NCBI RefSeq assembly: GCF_026262505.1
Contig: NC_067207.1
Coordinates: 8,152,082-8,216,081, forward strand
Direction of reading: 5' to 3'
Source of the DNA: Trichomonas vaginalis G3
Lineage: Eukaryota; Parabasalia; Trichomonadida; Trichomonadidae
DNA: 64,000 nucleotides
Under the pieces are notes generated by a model that was not told the origin of the DNA, did no database searches, and saw only the letters and a list, made by a program, of their open reading frames with translations. The translations under genes were made by a program, and so were the position numbers. Below are positions 30,201-42,437 of the stretch, piece by piece (position 1 is the stretch's first letter; every line of letters starts with the position of its first letter).

Positions 30201-30669
30201 CTGCTTTTTCTGACACTTTTTTCGCATATTCCTCTGTACTTAGTTCTTTCAGTTGTTCTTCTTTCTTCTTTTTCTCTACGTTTAACTCATTGAGTTTCTT
30301 TGTGTGTCTGTCATATTCTAGTTTCTTTTCGTTTTCACTTATTTGTTTCTGTATGTCTATGTTTGACTTTTTGACATCTGTTATTTGATTTTTGAGTGAA
30401 CTCAAATTCATTTGACTTTGAGGGTTATAAGCTGTTCCGTCTGCAGCTCCACCATAGCCTGCCATTTTCGCTAAAAGTGCCGCTCTTAAACCTCCACTCT
30501 GTGCACCAATAACTCGGTTTAAAAGCATAGGGTTGCTTGACATTTGTTGCAACATAGTGGGGTCATTCAGCATTTGTTGTTGCAACTGTTGTTGTGGTGT
30601 CAGTTTTACTATTGGATGTTTCAATGCTCCCTTCCTCTTACGTATATTCTTACGTAGCTTACGTGGCAT
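27238..30669 (-). CDS. Large Maverick protein, 1143 aa, unit 3 copy
   Basis: Full open frame, translation the same as in units 1 and 2. Confidence 0.85.
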   Translation of the reverse strand: MPRKLRKNIRKRKGALKHPIVKLTPQQQLQQQMLNDPTMLQQMSSNPMLLNRVIGAQSGGLRAALLAKMAGYGGAADGTAYNPQSQMNLSSLKNQITDVKKSNIDIQKQISENEKKLEYDRHTKKLNELNVEKKKKEEQLKELSTEEYAKKVSEKAAEVAKMEQDVINLKNHTTQYKVLKDEEIKQKALKTYMDSDEYKKEVEANVKAEKLLQLQNQTVQYENLAQESKNNDAAMQKAMKSAEYIKANNDWLDAQANAKAAQLIGSIRTKIQADEDSSNEALTNADFKNAFEALHSKVKLVNDFSSGKKLKSEGFDKELKEVAQNMTKITDAATRQAVQSAHDAVRTAVVESQEKELQQTKRDLVNAFLRTKSQVGHYAADGTYVPAGGTYIPAGGTYILASGTYIPPNPPREAPAPGLPKTFTSSHGHRHRHAPKPTQQPTVQNPAPQQQQQPAQQPPPQPAQQPTVQNPAQQPPPQPAQQPTVQNPAQQPPPQPAQQPQTEQGHKRSREQGNQDFLKMLKEEYGYPDTLDFSDRYKEAIRKFKEGNTDPNLFSFMVQHQMGYNFKPGKYKLAKGYDLIAYHPNDMNEFTPRYLVSELNDNSTLFMKRVKNRDGTKEERFMSPDDLDRELFKNGLGIYEMPADEVQETQQEEVQIQPDMEEIVQQQQLEEPEGNEQVPPLETNLTELDEDLEQPKNLDPQQEYEVNMESFQESKKNSADIVEEYRKMFADIQKTPTSDENIQHRMEVLKDNVRKYNNPFYLRPYNVQSLAELGENKRLNFNKTYRNETLFKVHSEPNQYGNKPTFVSADYGTTMRWGHKANPDRWFINLQPQFQEVVDAMEVNGEPDIAGIFSAALMPLKDMKDADILNQYEMNMADGNITPDVLKHLSQRTTQNHRDGIFGEEFRKTVREREGREPIVHDLANESLQNVIKTYFADNEPRRDEYLRKLKWTVPNEMLVLKNMFLDKIKPTTEINDERLKHWVKAFPFTKDIIGNMERKPEWLQKHIFGNELIPYGQALFEELEPETQERVMQTIREDSNTNYDKIFLGYRLPEMGDQSPKAKRTWEIYNILGEHEAKMQQLEAEGKLPKATPKKKRRVEQSESSEEVTSSSESSGNEGKRRVKNSVRKKVKLGPSGFYYDI

Positions 30670-30672
30670 TTT

Positions 30673-30678
30673 AAGTGA
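30673..30678 (-). promoter_or_regulatory. Initiator-like TCACTT, unit 3
   Basis: Three bases upstream of the 1143-aa ATG, as in units 1, 2 and 4. Confidence 0.5.
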
Positions 30679-30710
30679 AGTTAAAAAGCGGTTTTATACT
30701 AAACATCTTC

Positions 30711-30743
30711 GGGGCTAGAGGGCGCAACGCGCCTGGAAGCCCC
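30711..30743. other. GC-rich boundary hairpin, unit 3
   Basis: Unchanged copy of 4043-4075 between the Maverick and host parts. Confidence 0.45.
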
Positions 30744-30853
30744 ACTACCTTTTTTTTTTCAAGTAGATGTGATTTGATTCTGTACAACTAAATATTAATA
30801 TATTTAAAACATTGTAGAATTAAAATTTTTGACGATATCAATTTATAAAAAAA

Positions 30854-33661
30854 ATGCAAGCGAATCCTTTTAATAAAGCTAAGATACGATTTGCTTCACT
30901 TTGTCCACCTAGTAAAGTGTTCAACACAGGGAGCATGGACTGGGAAGCATGTGGGCTACTTGCATTAGCCGGTAAAGGCACAATTTATCTCTATAAAACT
31001 ACTAAAAATGATATTTCTTTCTTATGATCCATTGAAATTCTAAATTCTAACATAACTTGCCTTAAATTCCACTATGAGCTACCTTATCTTGCAATTTCAG
31101 ACGATTGCGGAAGAGTTTTGTTATGGGATTGTGAATCAGGTCTTACACTCGGAATCACTCGTCAAGTATCTGAAGCTCAGTATGTATCGGAGCTTCAATG
31201 GTCCCGTAAAATCGTTTTAGGCTTTGCAGAACCAAATACAATTTATAGTATCGATTTTTGGCCGTATGAAGCTGAAGATCAAGCGAAAAACTCACGAATA
31301 CTTTGGAAGATAGATGTTCCTGGTACATATACAAGGATGGCTGTTAATAGTTCAGATATATTCACTGCAATTCTATATTCTAATGGTCCATCCTTTACAA
31401 TTATCACGTCAAAGAATGCCAAGCAGGCTCCAACATCTCAATCTCAATCCCATACTTTAGATAAATCAGAAAAAATCGTAGAAATTCAACATCATCCCCA
31501 TATTAGTAATATTTTATTAATTATGCTTGAAGGAAAAATACTTACGTTTAACATAGCGACCAAATCTGGCCGAAATCTTGTAATCGATGAATCATCCCAA
31601 TCATCTTTCCATAAACTGCTTCCTTCTTTAACAAATGACAACGAAATTACAGTTTATGGTCAAGACTCGTCACTCAGTATCTATATCTGTAACGAAGACT
31701 ACATTTTTACAAAATCAGGAACAATAAAATTGAAAAGAGAGCTGTTTGACTTAAAATCGAAGTATTTACCACTATCCGCTGCATGTAACCGTGCACTTCC
31801 CGAGCGATACATCGCGTTCTCTCCATCAAATGGCTTAGTTATGTTTGCCATAAAAGATGATATACCTTACGTCATCGCGCAGTCTCAAATTATACCACAG
31901 ATACCAACCTGTTACGATTTCTACGACGGAATCCTTGCTTTCGGCACTCCAACCGGAAAGATAATTTTCGCAGACGTTTCAGAAGGGAAATACACACAGA
32001 ACTACCTTGCATCCAGCACATCCATTGAAAAGATCAAGTTCCTTACCAAAGATGTCCTTCTGTGGTACTCAAAAACCGAGTGTGGATCAATAAATCTTCC
32101 CAAGCGCCAAGTTATTCCAATCCACACTCGCCTTGGCCCTGCCACAGACCTAATATGTTCAGAGGAGCTCGGCGTTTTCGTCCACGGCAAATACGACCTT
32201 GGTATTTTTTATGATGTCAAACAAAAGCCGATGACTCTTCAAACATCCATCACCGCTGTTGCAGTCCAAGTATCCAGAATACCAGCAACATGTTTCCAAG
32301 GCGATACTCCCAATTTCGCCGTATTATTATCTACCGGAGAAATCCAAGTCTACACATACAAGAACGGCATAGCACAGATGCCTGTTCTGAGGCTGCGTAA
32401 CTCACGGGAGAACTCCAGGACAACTTGTCTTGCTTGGAAAGGCGATTGCATCATAACTGCTGACACAGACGGCGTAATTATGTTTTACGACTTTGCTTTC
32501 GGTACATCGAAGCAAACATACTCTCCTTTCATCGACATAGACAGGATAGAGTTCGAGAGATCATCCAGCGGATTGTACGTACACGCGAGAGACGGAAAAT
32601 TTGGTTTTTCACTTGAAAAAGTGGAAAGTTGTCCTTTTTCTGTTTCCTCATTCGCTGTAACAGGAAATGGACTCGTCCTCGTCTCCCCGCTCAATGACGA
32701 AGCCGTGAAATTCGTTATTGCAAGAGACTGGAGATCTGTAAAAAGAATCACTTCACCTGCCCTCTTAAAACCGCTAAAAACCGCCCAGCAACGGTTAGAG
32801 CTTATGGGTGAGCAATTATTAACGAATCCTACTACAGGAACATGGTCAGAAGCACTTCAAATAGCTGAGATAGCTAATGACCATGGATTTCCAACTGATT
32901 CCATTATTTGGAAGTGTGTTTCACGTAGTTTGGGAGGTCCGAGGTTGCAAGCACGGCATTCCATGTTTGGAGGGAAAGAAGAAGTTGTTTCCGCGTTGAG
33001 GATTCAATCTTCTCTGTTTTCTCCTGCAGATACTCCGATTTCTGCCATTTTCAACTTGTTGTTCAAGTTCAGAATGGGTGATAGAAGAGGAGCTGTCGAA
33101 GTTTTCAAGAGTCTCTCCAACAAAAGCGAGTTCACAATAGTGGCAAGCATTTGTTCGGCGTTGCTTCTCGGTTACGAAGATAAAATTTTGCCACAAAACG
33201 TGACAGAATTTTTGATAACAACCGCTGTTCCACTTTTTGCACAGCACAGATTTATAGAAGGCTGTATATTGATGCATTTAGCTGGCGCTAATCTTTCTGC
33301 CGCAAGATATCTTCAGGACAACGGAAGATGGGAAGATTCTGTCGAAGTCTGCAAATTGGAAGAGTTTTCGAATGAGTCGAAGAGTTTGTTGAGAAGAGCC
33401 GCCCACCACTTCTTGGATACTGGAAATGCAATGAACGCTTTGTTGCTGTTCATATCAATAAGAGATTTCCATCCTGCTTTGGCAATTTTGATGCAGATAA
33501 AATACAAAGCTCTCGCGTTTCATTTGATGATGTTCTTGGATAGGGCTGATGTAATTAAGCCGTACGACGAAGACACTTCGAGATACGCAACACAGTTTGC
33601 GGATTTGGATACTTTGAGACAGGATATAATTGTCAAATATGACAAAATAATTAAGAAATAA
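30854..33661 (+). pseudogene. WDR11-like gene, first copy in unit 3, TGA at codon 58
   Basis: 935-codon frame as in unit 2 with TGA at 31025-31027. It differs by the synonymous CGG for CGA before the HSMFGG segment, a variant shared with unit 4. Apart from the TGA the frame is intact to the TAA. Confidence 0.65.
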
Positions 33662-34082
33662 TTTTATTTGTATATTTATTTTCTTTATTTATAAAAAAAA
33701 GTCGAAAAAAAATGAAATTGTTTATATCGCATTTTCAATGATCTTTCAAGCCAGTTGTCAGATAGAAAAAAATTACGCATTTAACAAAGTTAAAGGGGAA
33801 AAGCATCCTGAAATTACGAAACATTTTAAAAAAAAATAAAAAAAAAATAAAGTGGGAAAGTCTGGAAATGATATGCTATGTATTGTAATTTTCAAAACTC
33901 AGCTTTCTAATGGAGCTATCACTTGTTACGTAAACTATATATATCGAATCAAAAGTTTGCCATGTTGTAATTTGATTTACAAGACATGATTTAATTAAAA
34001 AATAAAGGGTTTAAAATATAAAATAAAATATTTATCAAAGAAAAAAAGTTAAACTAAAAAATATATCAAAATAAATATTATA
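33662..34082. other. AT-rich spacer after the first WD copy, unit 3
   Basis: Same sequence as 18698-19118 apart from homopolymer lengths. No gene seen. Confidence 0.6.
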
Positions 34083-34174
34083 TTAATATAAAGAGGTAGC
34101 AGTTTGACCAGCTGGATCTGTGATAGAAACTGTAATTTTAACCGTTGAGTCTTCAGAAATCTTTGAAGGAGCTG
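34083..34174 (-). pseudogene. Surface-protein remnant, truncated at a rearrangement junction
   Basis: Only the last about 30 codons (SEDSTVKITVSITDPAG and on to the stop) remain. At 34174/34175 the sequence leaves the standard spacer (GGAGCTG then GATACATG) and enters unrelated DNA. Confidence 0.35.
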
Positions 34175-34325
34175 GATACATGCGATAAGCAATAACGCTG
34201 GATGCTGTTCAAGACCAAAAGAGGATTCCATCCCTTTGGCAAGTTGAAATGCAATAATCAACAAACACCAACAGGTTCGCTAAGTGTACCGATAGCATTA
34301 AATAGCCGTACACAAGACACCAACA
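34175..34325. other. 151-bp filler of unknown origin between two WD copies
   Basis: Sequence found nowhere else in this window. ACACCAACAG occurs twice in it, near 34265 and at its right end. The minus strand is open for about 30 codons (MLIIAFQLAKGMESSFGLEQ and onward), with the look of real coding sequence, so it may be a captured piece of another gene. The right join is at GCATTAGCCGG of the WD gene. Confidence 0.7.
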
Positions 34326-37024
34326 GCATTAGCCGGTAAAGGCACAATTTATCTCTATAAAACTACTAAAAATGATATTTCTTTCTTATGATCCATTGAA
34401 ATTCTAAATTCTAACATAACTTGCCTTAAATTCCACTATGAGCTACCTTATCTTGCAATTTCAGACGATTGCGGAAGAGTTTTGTTATGGGATTGTGAAT
34501 CAGGTCTTACACTCGGAATCACTCGTCAAGTATCTGAAGCTCAGTATGTATCGGAGCTTCAATGGTCCCGTAAAATCGTTTTAGGCTTTGCAGAACCAAA
34601 TACAATTTATAGTATCGATTTTTGGCCGTATGAAGCTGAAGATCAAGCGAAAAACTCACGAATACTTTGGAAGATAGATGTTCCTGGTACATATACAAGG
34701 ATGGCTGTTAATAGTTCAGATATATTCACTGCAATTCTATATTCTAATGGTCCATCCTTTACAATTATCACGTCAAAGAATGCCAAGCAGGCTCCAACAT
34801 CTCAATCTCAATCCCATACTTTAGATAAATCAGAAAAAATCGTAGAAATTCAACATCATCCCCATATTAGTAATATTTTATTAATTATGCTTGAAGGAAA
34901 AATACTTACGTTTAACATAGCGACCAAATCTGGCCGAAATCTTGTAATCGATGAATCATCCCAATCATCTTTCCATAAACTGCTTCCTTCTTTAACAAAT
35001 GACAACGAAATTACAGTTTATGGTCAAGACTCGTCACTCAGTATCTATATCTGTAACGAAGACTACATTTTTACAAAATCAGGAACAATAAAATTGAAAA
35101 GAGAGCTGTTTGACTTAAAATCGAAGTATTTACCACTATCCGCTGCATGTAACCGTGCACTTCCCGAGCGATACATCGCGTTCTCTCCATCAAATGGCTT
35201 AGTTATGTTTGCCATAAAAGATGATATACCTTACGTCATCGCGCAGTCTCAAATTATACCACAGATACCAACCTGTTACGATTTCTACGACGGAATCCTT
35301 GCTTTCGGCACTCCAACCGGAAAGATAATTTTCGCAGACGTTTCAGAAGGGAAATACACACAGAACTACCTTGCATCCAGCACATCCATTGAAAAAGATC
35401 AAGTTCCTTACCAAAGATGTCCTTCTGTGGTACTCAAAAACCGAGTGTGGATCAATAAATCTTCCCAAGCGCCAAGTTATTCCAATCCACACTCGCCTTG
35501 GCCCTGCCACAGACCTAATATGTTCAGAGGAGCTCGGCGTTTTCGTCCACGGCAAATACGACCTTGGTATTTTTTATGATGTCAAACAAAAGCCGATGAC
35601 TCTTCAAACATCCATCACCGCTGTTGCAGTCCAAGTATCCAGAATACCAGCAACATGTTTCCAAGGCGATACTCCCAATTTCGCCGTATTATTATCTACC
35701 GGAGAAATCCAAGTCTACACATACAAGAACGGCATAGCACAGATGCCTGTTCTGAGGCTGCGTAACTCACGGGAGAACTCCAGGACAACTTGTCTTGCTT
35801 GGAAAGGCGATTGCATCATAACTGCTGACACAGACGGCGTAATTATGTTTTACGACTTTGCTTTCGGTACATCGAAGCAAACATACTCTCCTTTCATCGA
35901 CATAGACAGGATAGAGTTCGAGAGATCATCCAGCGGATTGTACGTACACGCGAGAGACGGAAAATTTGGTTTTTCACTTGAAAAAGTGGAAAGTTGTCCT
36001 TTTTCTGTTTCCTCATTCGCTGTAACAGGAAATGGACTCGTCCTCGTCTCCCCGCTCAATGACGAAGCCGTGAAATTCGTTATTGCAAGAGACTGGAGAT
36101 CTGTAAAAAGAATCACTTCACCTGCCCTCTTAAAACCGCTAAAAACCGCCCAGCAACGGTTAGAGCTTATGGGTGAGCAATTATTAACGAATCCTACTAC
36201 AGGAACATGGTCAGAAGCACTTCAAATAGCTGAGATAGCTAATGACCATGGATTTCCAACTGATTCCATTATTTGGAAGTGTGTTTCACGTAGTTTGGGA
36301 GGTCCGAGGTTGCAAGCACGATTCCATGTTTGGAGGGAAAGAAGAAGTTGTTTCCGCGTTGAGGATTCAATCTTCTCTGTTTTCTCCTGCAGATACTCCG
36401 ATTTCTGCCATTTTCAACTTGTTGTTCAAGTTCAGAATGGGTGATAGAAGAGGAGCTGTCGAAGTTTTCAAGAGTCTCTCCAACAAAAGCGAGTTCACAA
36501 TAGTGGCAAGCATTTGTTCGGCGTTGCTTCTCGGTTACGAAGATAAAATTTTGCCACAAAACGTGACAGAATTTTTGATAACAACCGCTGTTCCACTTTT
36601 TGCACAGCACAGATTTATAGAAGGCTGTATATTGATGCATTTAGCTGGCGCTAATCTTTCTGCCGCAAGATATCTTCAGGACAACGGAAGATGGGAAGAT
36701 TCTGTCGAAGTCTGCAAATTGGAAGAGTTTTCGAATGAGTCGAAGAGTTTGTTGAGAAGAGCCGCCCACCACTTCTTGGATACTGGAAATGCAATGAACG
36801 CTTTGTTGCTGTTCATATCAATAAGAGATTTCCATCCTGCTTTGGCAATTTTGATGCAGATAAAATACAAAGCTCTCGCGTTTCATTTGATGATGTTCTT
36901 GGATAGGGCTGATGTAATTAAGCCGTACGACGAAGACACTTCGAGATACGCAACACAGTTTGCGGATTTGGATACTTTGAGACAGGATATAATTGTCAAA
37001 TATGACAAAATAATTAAGAAATAA
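34326..37024 (+). pseudogene. Second WDR11-like copy in unit 3, 5' truncated and frameshifted
   Basis: It begins within codon 37 of the WD frame (GCATTAGCC), so it lacks the ATG and first strand. It carries the same TGA (34389-34391), an extra A near 35393 (ATTGAAAAAGATC) and a two-base loss near 36320 (GCACGATTCC), so the frame is split in three (to 35579, 35371-36444, 36242-37024). A pseudogene on three counts. Confidence 0.85.
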
Positions 37025-37444
37025 TTTTATTTGTATATTTATTTTCTTTATTTATAAAAAAAAGTCGAAAAAAAATGAAATTGTTTATATCGCATTTTCA
37101 ATGATCTTTCAAGCCAGTTGTCAGATAGAAAAAAATTACGCATTTAACAAAGTTAAAGGGGAAAAGCATCCTGAAATTACGAAACATTTTAAAAAAAAAT
37201 AAAAAAAAATAAAGTGGGAAAGTCTGGAAATGATATGCTATGTATTGTAATTTTCAAAACTCAGCTTTCTAATGGAGCTATCACTTGTTACGTAAACTAT
37301 ATATATCGAATCAAAAGTTTGCCATGTTGTAATTTGATTTACAAGACATGATTTAATTAAAAAATAAAGGGTTTAAAATATAAAATAAAATATTTATCAA
37401 AGAAAAAAAGTTAAACTAAAAAATATATCAAAATAAATATTATA
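37025..37444. other. AT-rich spacer after the second WD copy, unit 3
   Basis: Repeat of 33662-34082, one A shorter in a homopolymer. Nothing coding seen. Confidence 0.6.
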
Positions 37445-37625
37445 TTAATATAAAGAGGTAGCAGTTTGACCAGCTGGATCTGTGATAGAAACTGTAATTT
37501 TAACCGTTGAGTCTTCAGAAATCTTTGAAGGAGCTGCAATTTGGAAAATTGTTTTCACTTTAGGAGAATATAATTTTCTCTTAAAATATACAAAAATAGT
37601 AATATCAATACATGTGTATAATATA
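37445..37625 (-). pseudogene. Surface-protein remnant next to mariner, unit 3
   Basis: Full remnant as in unit 2 (stop at 37445-37447), abutting the mariner TA at 37626-37627. Confidence 0.4.
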
Positions 37626-37843
37626 TAGGGTGTCCAAAGGTGCGTTTAGCACAGCGCTCTATATGAGACTATTAAAGGAGATATATGCTGATTATAAATA
37701 TATAATAAAAAATATGAATATATGTATATGATGAGTATGTTGTATTTTGGCGCCATGCCGGGATATAAAATGAATTTTGAGACAAGAGGCGGTTTCGCGG
37801 GAAATTTTGGCGGGATTTTTTTCATTTTTTTAATGAATCATAA

Positions 37844-39703
37844 AGAAAACATCCTCGCTCTTGCAAAAAATGCAAAGACTGTAAAAAAATCTACGAGACA
37901 TTGGTAAAATGCTTCGGTATGGATGCTCCTAGCTATTCCACTGTAACGTATCATGTTAGGATGTATCACTTCATGAACAAAAAGGCGCCCATCATAAAAA
38001 TTGACAAAAAATCGCCGGATCAAAGAAAAATCAAAGCAATTCTTCAAGCGCTAGATGAAGACCCAAGAGCATCACTTAGAAGGATAGAGGAGATGACAAA
38101 GATACCACGTACAACAGTCAGTTATTATCTGCACAATTATTTGAACTACAAACTAGCGTATACACGTTGGGTTCCGCACAACCTTAATTCAGTTCAAAAA
38201 AAATCTAGAGTCCAATCTTCGAAAGAGCTCCTCTCTATATTGGGTGCGTATCAATCCAAGAAGTTTCGCTTTTTAGTAACAGGGGACGAGTCTTGGTTTC
38301 AATATGCAACAGAAGCCAAAATCATATGGATCCCGAAGGATGAAAATGTTGTAAACGAAAACGATAAAAACGGTTTGACAGTAAAGTGACACTTTACATG
38401 GCAAAAAATAGAGCCTTACTTTTGAGATACTTGAGATTGAAACTGAATCTTATGAGGCGGTGATCTTGAATCACTACCTCATAAGGTTCAGTTTCATATA
38501 AAATTTGTTGCAATTTGTTATTCTTTTGCAATCATTTCTTATAAGATTTTACATCTTTTAGCGGAGAATGTTTGTTATCATGTATATATTATAAATATCT
38601 ACACGATAACGAACATTCCTCGCTAAATTGCTGAGAAACTTTGAGGAAATGTCGAACAATTTCCTCAAAGTTTCTCAGATTTATATAGATCACTAGAGTC
38701 CCCTAGGCACTGATTCTGGTTCAGTACCTAGGAGGCTCTAGTTCTTTAACGAACTGATAAAATGTTTTTAAATTTTTGGATATTGCTACCTGTGAAGCAC
38801 TGACTTCAAGTCAGTACCTCACAGGTAGCAATTACATTGAAAGATGGGAGAAACTTTGTCCGAATGTTAAACTATTCGGACAAAGTTTCTCCCATTTGTA
38901 GTGGAGATGGAAGGCTTTGAGGTATATTGTATTAATATATACCCCAAAGCCTTCCATCTCCACTTGAAAGTGTCCAAACTTTGGGTTAATAGTTTGCAAT
39001 TAACCCAAAGTTTGGACACTTTCTAGAAGGAATTGGAGGCTATGAGATACTGATGAAATGTCAGTAACTCATGGCTTCCAATTCCTTCCTAAAACTCATA
39101 AAAGTGGACATTACATGCATATAAAATTTGACATGTAAAGTCCACTTTTTGCGAGCGGGGATTTGACTCCGTCAAATCCCCTTTTTCGTTTACGAGAAAA
39201 ATCCGCAAACATTCCCGAAGAAAAAAATTGACACACCAATGATGATGTTGTCGGTTTTTTGGGGCGTAAATGACATCATCGCAATTGATATTCTTCAAAA
39301 ACCTAATACGATGAATGCTCAGTATCTAATTGACAATGTTCTTACTCAAATTATCAATTCTGATGAGTTTGAGAAATCCAAACAACAAAAACAAAAGTTT
39401 GCAATTCATTTTGATAATTCAAGAGTTCACAAAAGTCATAAGGTAATGAATTACTTGGTGGAAAACAATGTCAAAGTTGTTCCAAACCCAATTTATTCAC
39501 CTGATATTGCACCCTCTGACTTTTATTTATTCGGCACGCTAAAAAAGAGAGCTGAAGGACGCGAATTCGCGAGTCCAGATGATCTTGAAAATTTTGTAAG
39601 AGAGCAATTTGAGCAATTTTCTCATGATGATTTAAAGCGTGTCTTTCAAGCCTGGATCGATCGCTGCGAACGCGTGATTGAATCCAATGGTGATTATATT
39701 TAA
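37844..39703 (+). pseudogene. Split mariner transposase, unit 3
   Basis: N-terminal part ends at the TGA at 38387-38389, C-terminal part runs from about 39230 to 39703. Catalytic motifs as in unit 2. Confidence 0.85.
38438..39181. other. Hairpin array, unit 3 (two hairpins deleted)
   Basis: Equivalent to 20112-20977 without the hairpin carrying GTAAGAGATATA and the second copy of the AAACTTTG-TCCGAAT hairpin. The deletion runs from one AGAAGGAATTGGAGG to the next. Confidence 0.75.
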
Positions 39704-39949
39704 ATAAACTTTATATATATGTAACTTGTTTATTTCTATTCGCAGTATTCAGGTTTGTGCTAAACACACCTTTGGACACCCTATACTTTAAAACCATCGT
39801 GACAAAATTCAAAAACGAAGAGTTCTTCTCTCCAAATTTTTTTCAAAATCAAAAAAATGAGATAAAAAAGTACGTTTGGAAAATTCATTTTTAGCATTTT
39901 AGGAATTTTCTCACTTTTCTTCCAAATTGACATCCTTAATTAAATTAAA

Positions 39950-42407
39950 TTACACATTAACACCGGAGCCGGAATCATCTTGGATATCAGATGATGATTT
40001 ATCTTTAGATGGTTTCCTGCAGAAAACGAAGTAGATGATGAGAATAATAAGGATAACAGCAAGAAGAACGCCAATAACAATACCAGCCTTCTGTCCACCA
40101 GTAAGTCCACTATTTTCAGGTGTTGGAGTTGGCTTGGAATCATCAGGGCTTGGTGCAACGTATTGTTGTTTCTGAAGTGAAACCTCTGTTTCAATGATAT
40201 TGGATTGAGCTTGATCTTTGGATCCAGCTAACCTAATTTGAAGTTTAACTTTCCCATCTTCTTTGATATCTTCATACTTTGGAGCTGGAATGTTGAGTAG
40301 ATATGTTTTGCCTTCGTCGGCATGTAATTTCTTAATTGCAGATGGGGTTTCTACTTCAGTTACATTGTCGTCTGGGAGATCTATCCATTTCTGATCTGCA
40401 TAGAATCTATATTGGAAGTTTCCTGTCTTTGCCTCAAAGTGTTGTAATGTAACTTTAACTGGAATATATTCACCGGCCTTGAATGGTCCTGTATGATTTT
40501 CAGCAACAACAGTTGGCGCAGATAAATATGGAGACTTTCCAAGAGAATATGTAACATTGCCGGTACCTAACTCGGATGTATGATTGGCGGCGAACTCAAC
40601 AACAACAAGTAACTTTGTCTTATTATGATCCTCTGGAGCGTTAACTTTGAAAGTCCATTCTGTCTTGTTCGTGCTTGCTACGGCTGTTGCAGTGCTAACA
40701 TTTTGTGATGTTTTGACGCTAGTGACAGAGGCGCTGGAAGCGTTGCTTTCTGTTGCAAAGAGATAATATGTCTTTGTAATTGTTAAGTTACTTTTGAGTA
40801 TGATTTTGGCTGAGTATAAATTGCCTGAAATTACTTCGTTGCCATCGTTGTAAAGAACTCTATCGATAACTGGTGTGGAGAGTGTGTCAGAATATGTAAC
40901 ATTGCCGGTACCTAACTCGGATGTATGATTGGCGGCGAACTCAACAACAACAAGTAACTTTGTCTTATTATGATCCTCTGGAGCGTTAACTTTGAAAGTC
41001 CATTCTGTCTTGTTCGTGCTTGCTACGGCTGTTGCAGTGCTAACATTTTGTGATGTTTTGACGCTAGTGACAGAGGCGCTGGAAGTGTTGCTTTCTGTTG
41101 CAAAGAGATAATATGTCTTTGTAATTGTTAAGTTACTTTTGAGTATGATTTTGGCTGAGTATAAATTGCCTGAAATTACTTCGTTGCCATCGTTGTAAAG
41201 AACTCTATCGATAACTGGTGTGGAGAGTGTGTCAGAATATGTAACATCCGGTACCTAACTCGGATGTATGATTGGCGGCGAACTCAACAACAACAAGTAA
41301 CTTTGTCTTATTATGATCCTCTGGAGCGTTAACTTTGAAAGTCCATTCTGTCTTGTTCGTGCTTGCTACGGCTGTTGCAGTGCTAACATTTTGTGATGTT
41401 TTGACGCTAGTGACAGAGGCGCTGGAAGCGTTGCTTTCTGTTGCAAAGAGATAATATGTCTTTGTAATTGTTAAGTTACTTTTGAGTATGATTTTGGCTG
41501 AGTATAAATTGCCTGAAATTACTTCGTTGCCATCGTTGTAAAGAACTCTATCGATAACTGGTGTGGAGAGTGTGTCAGAATATGTAACATTGCCGGTACC
41601 TAACTCGGATGTATGATTGGCGGCGAACTCAACAACAACAAGTAACTTTGTCTTATTATGATCCTCTGGAGCGTTAACTTTGAAAGTCCATTCTGTCTTG
41701 TTCGTGCTTGCTACGGCTGTTGCAGTGCTAACATTTTGTGATGTTTTGACGCTAGTGACAGAGGCGCTGGAAGCGTTGCTTTCTGTTGCAAAGAGATAAT
41801 ATGTCTTTGTAATTGTTAAGTTACTTTTGAGTATGATTTTGGCTGAGTATAAATTGCCTGAAATTACTTCGTTGCCATCGTTGTAAAGAACTCTATCGAT
41901 AACTGGTGTGGAGAGTGTGTCAGAATATGTAACATTGCCGGTACCTAACTCGGATGTATGATTGGCGGCGAACTCAACAACAACAAGTAACTTTGTCTTA
42001 TTATGATCCTCTGGAGCGTTAACTTTGAAAGTCCATTCTACTTGTTCGTATTTATATCCAGTGAAGATAGAATAGAAGTTTGGAGATGGTGTATAGAACT
42101 TTATACCTCGAACTGAAAAATCTTCTAACTTTGACAATAAGATATCCCAAGCATCTAACATCTTCCTTCCAACTTGTACAACTTTTATTTTCTTAAGTTT
42201 CTGTCTACATTCTTGTTCAGACACTATTGTTGCTCTTGGTTTGTTAAAGACAACATCCCATTCTTTCATGACATAACATTCTGGGGCAGAGTCAACATAA
42301 ATGACTAAACGTTTCAAATTCTCGACTGCTTTGTTATAGTCTCGAAATGGACACATATTTCTGAATGCTTGGAAGTCATAAAAATCTGAAACATCTATTC
42401 TGTACAT
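39950..42407 (-). pseudogene. Helicase-like/surface-protein chimera with four B repeats, two-base deletion
   Basis: Four 115-residue repeats make this the longest copy. Length from ATG to stop is 2458, two short of a multiple of three; the loss is in GTAACATCCGGTACC near 41248, after 391 codons including the end of the third motif. Everything else keeps frame, so this is a single lesion in an otherwise open gene. Confidence 0.75.
40655..42037 (-). repeat. Four surface repeats (B subtype), unit 3
   Basis: Boundaries at 40655, 41000, 41343, 41688 and 42033; spacings 345, 343, 345, 345. Repeats are nearly the same as each other, with one Ala to Thr change (GAAGTGTTGC at about 41085). Confidence 0.85.
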
Positions 42408-42437
42408 TTTTTTATAAAAATAAAAAAAAATATTTTT

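Larger units (their letters stand above)
37628..39781 (+). mobile_element. mariner-family element, unit 3 (2154 bp)
   Basis: Same site and ends as in unit 2, TA at 37626-37627 and 39782-39783. It is 125 bp shorter than the unit 4 copy through loss of two hairpins between direct repeats of AGAAGGAATTGGAGG, and has the TTTTAGCGGAGAATG variant shared with unit 4. Confidence 0.9.
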
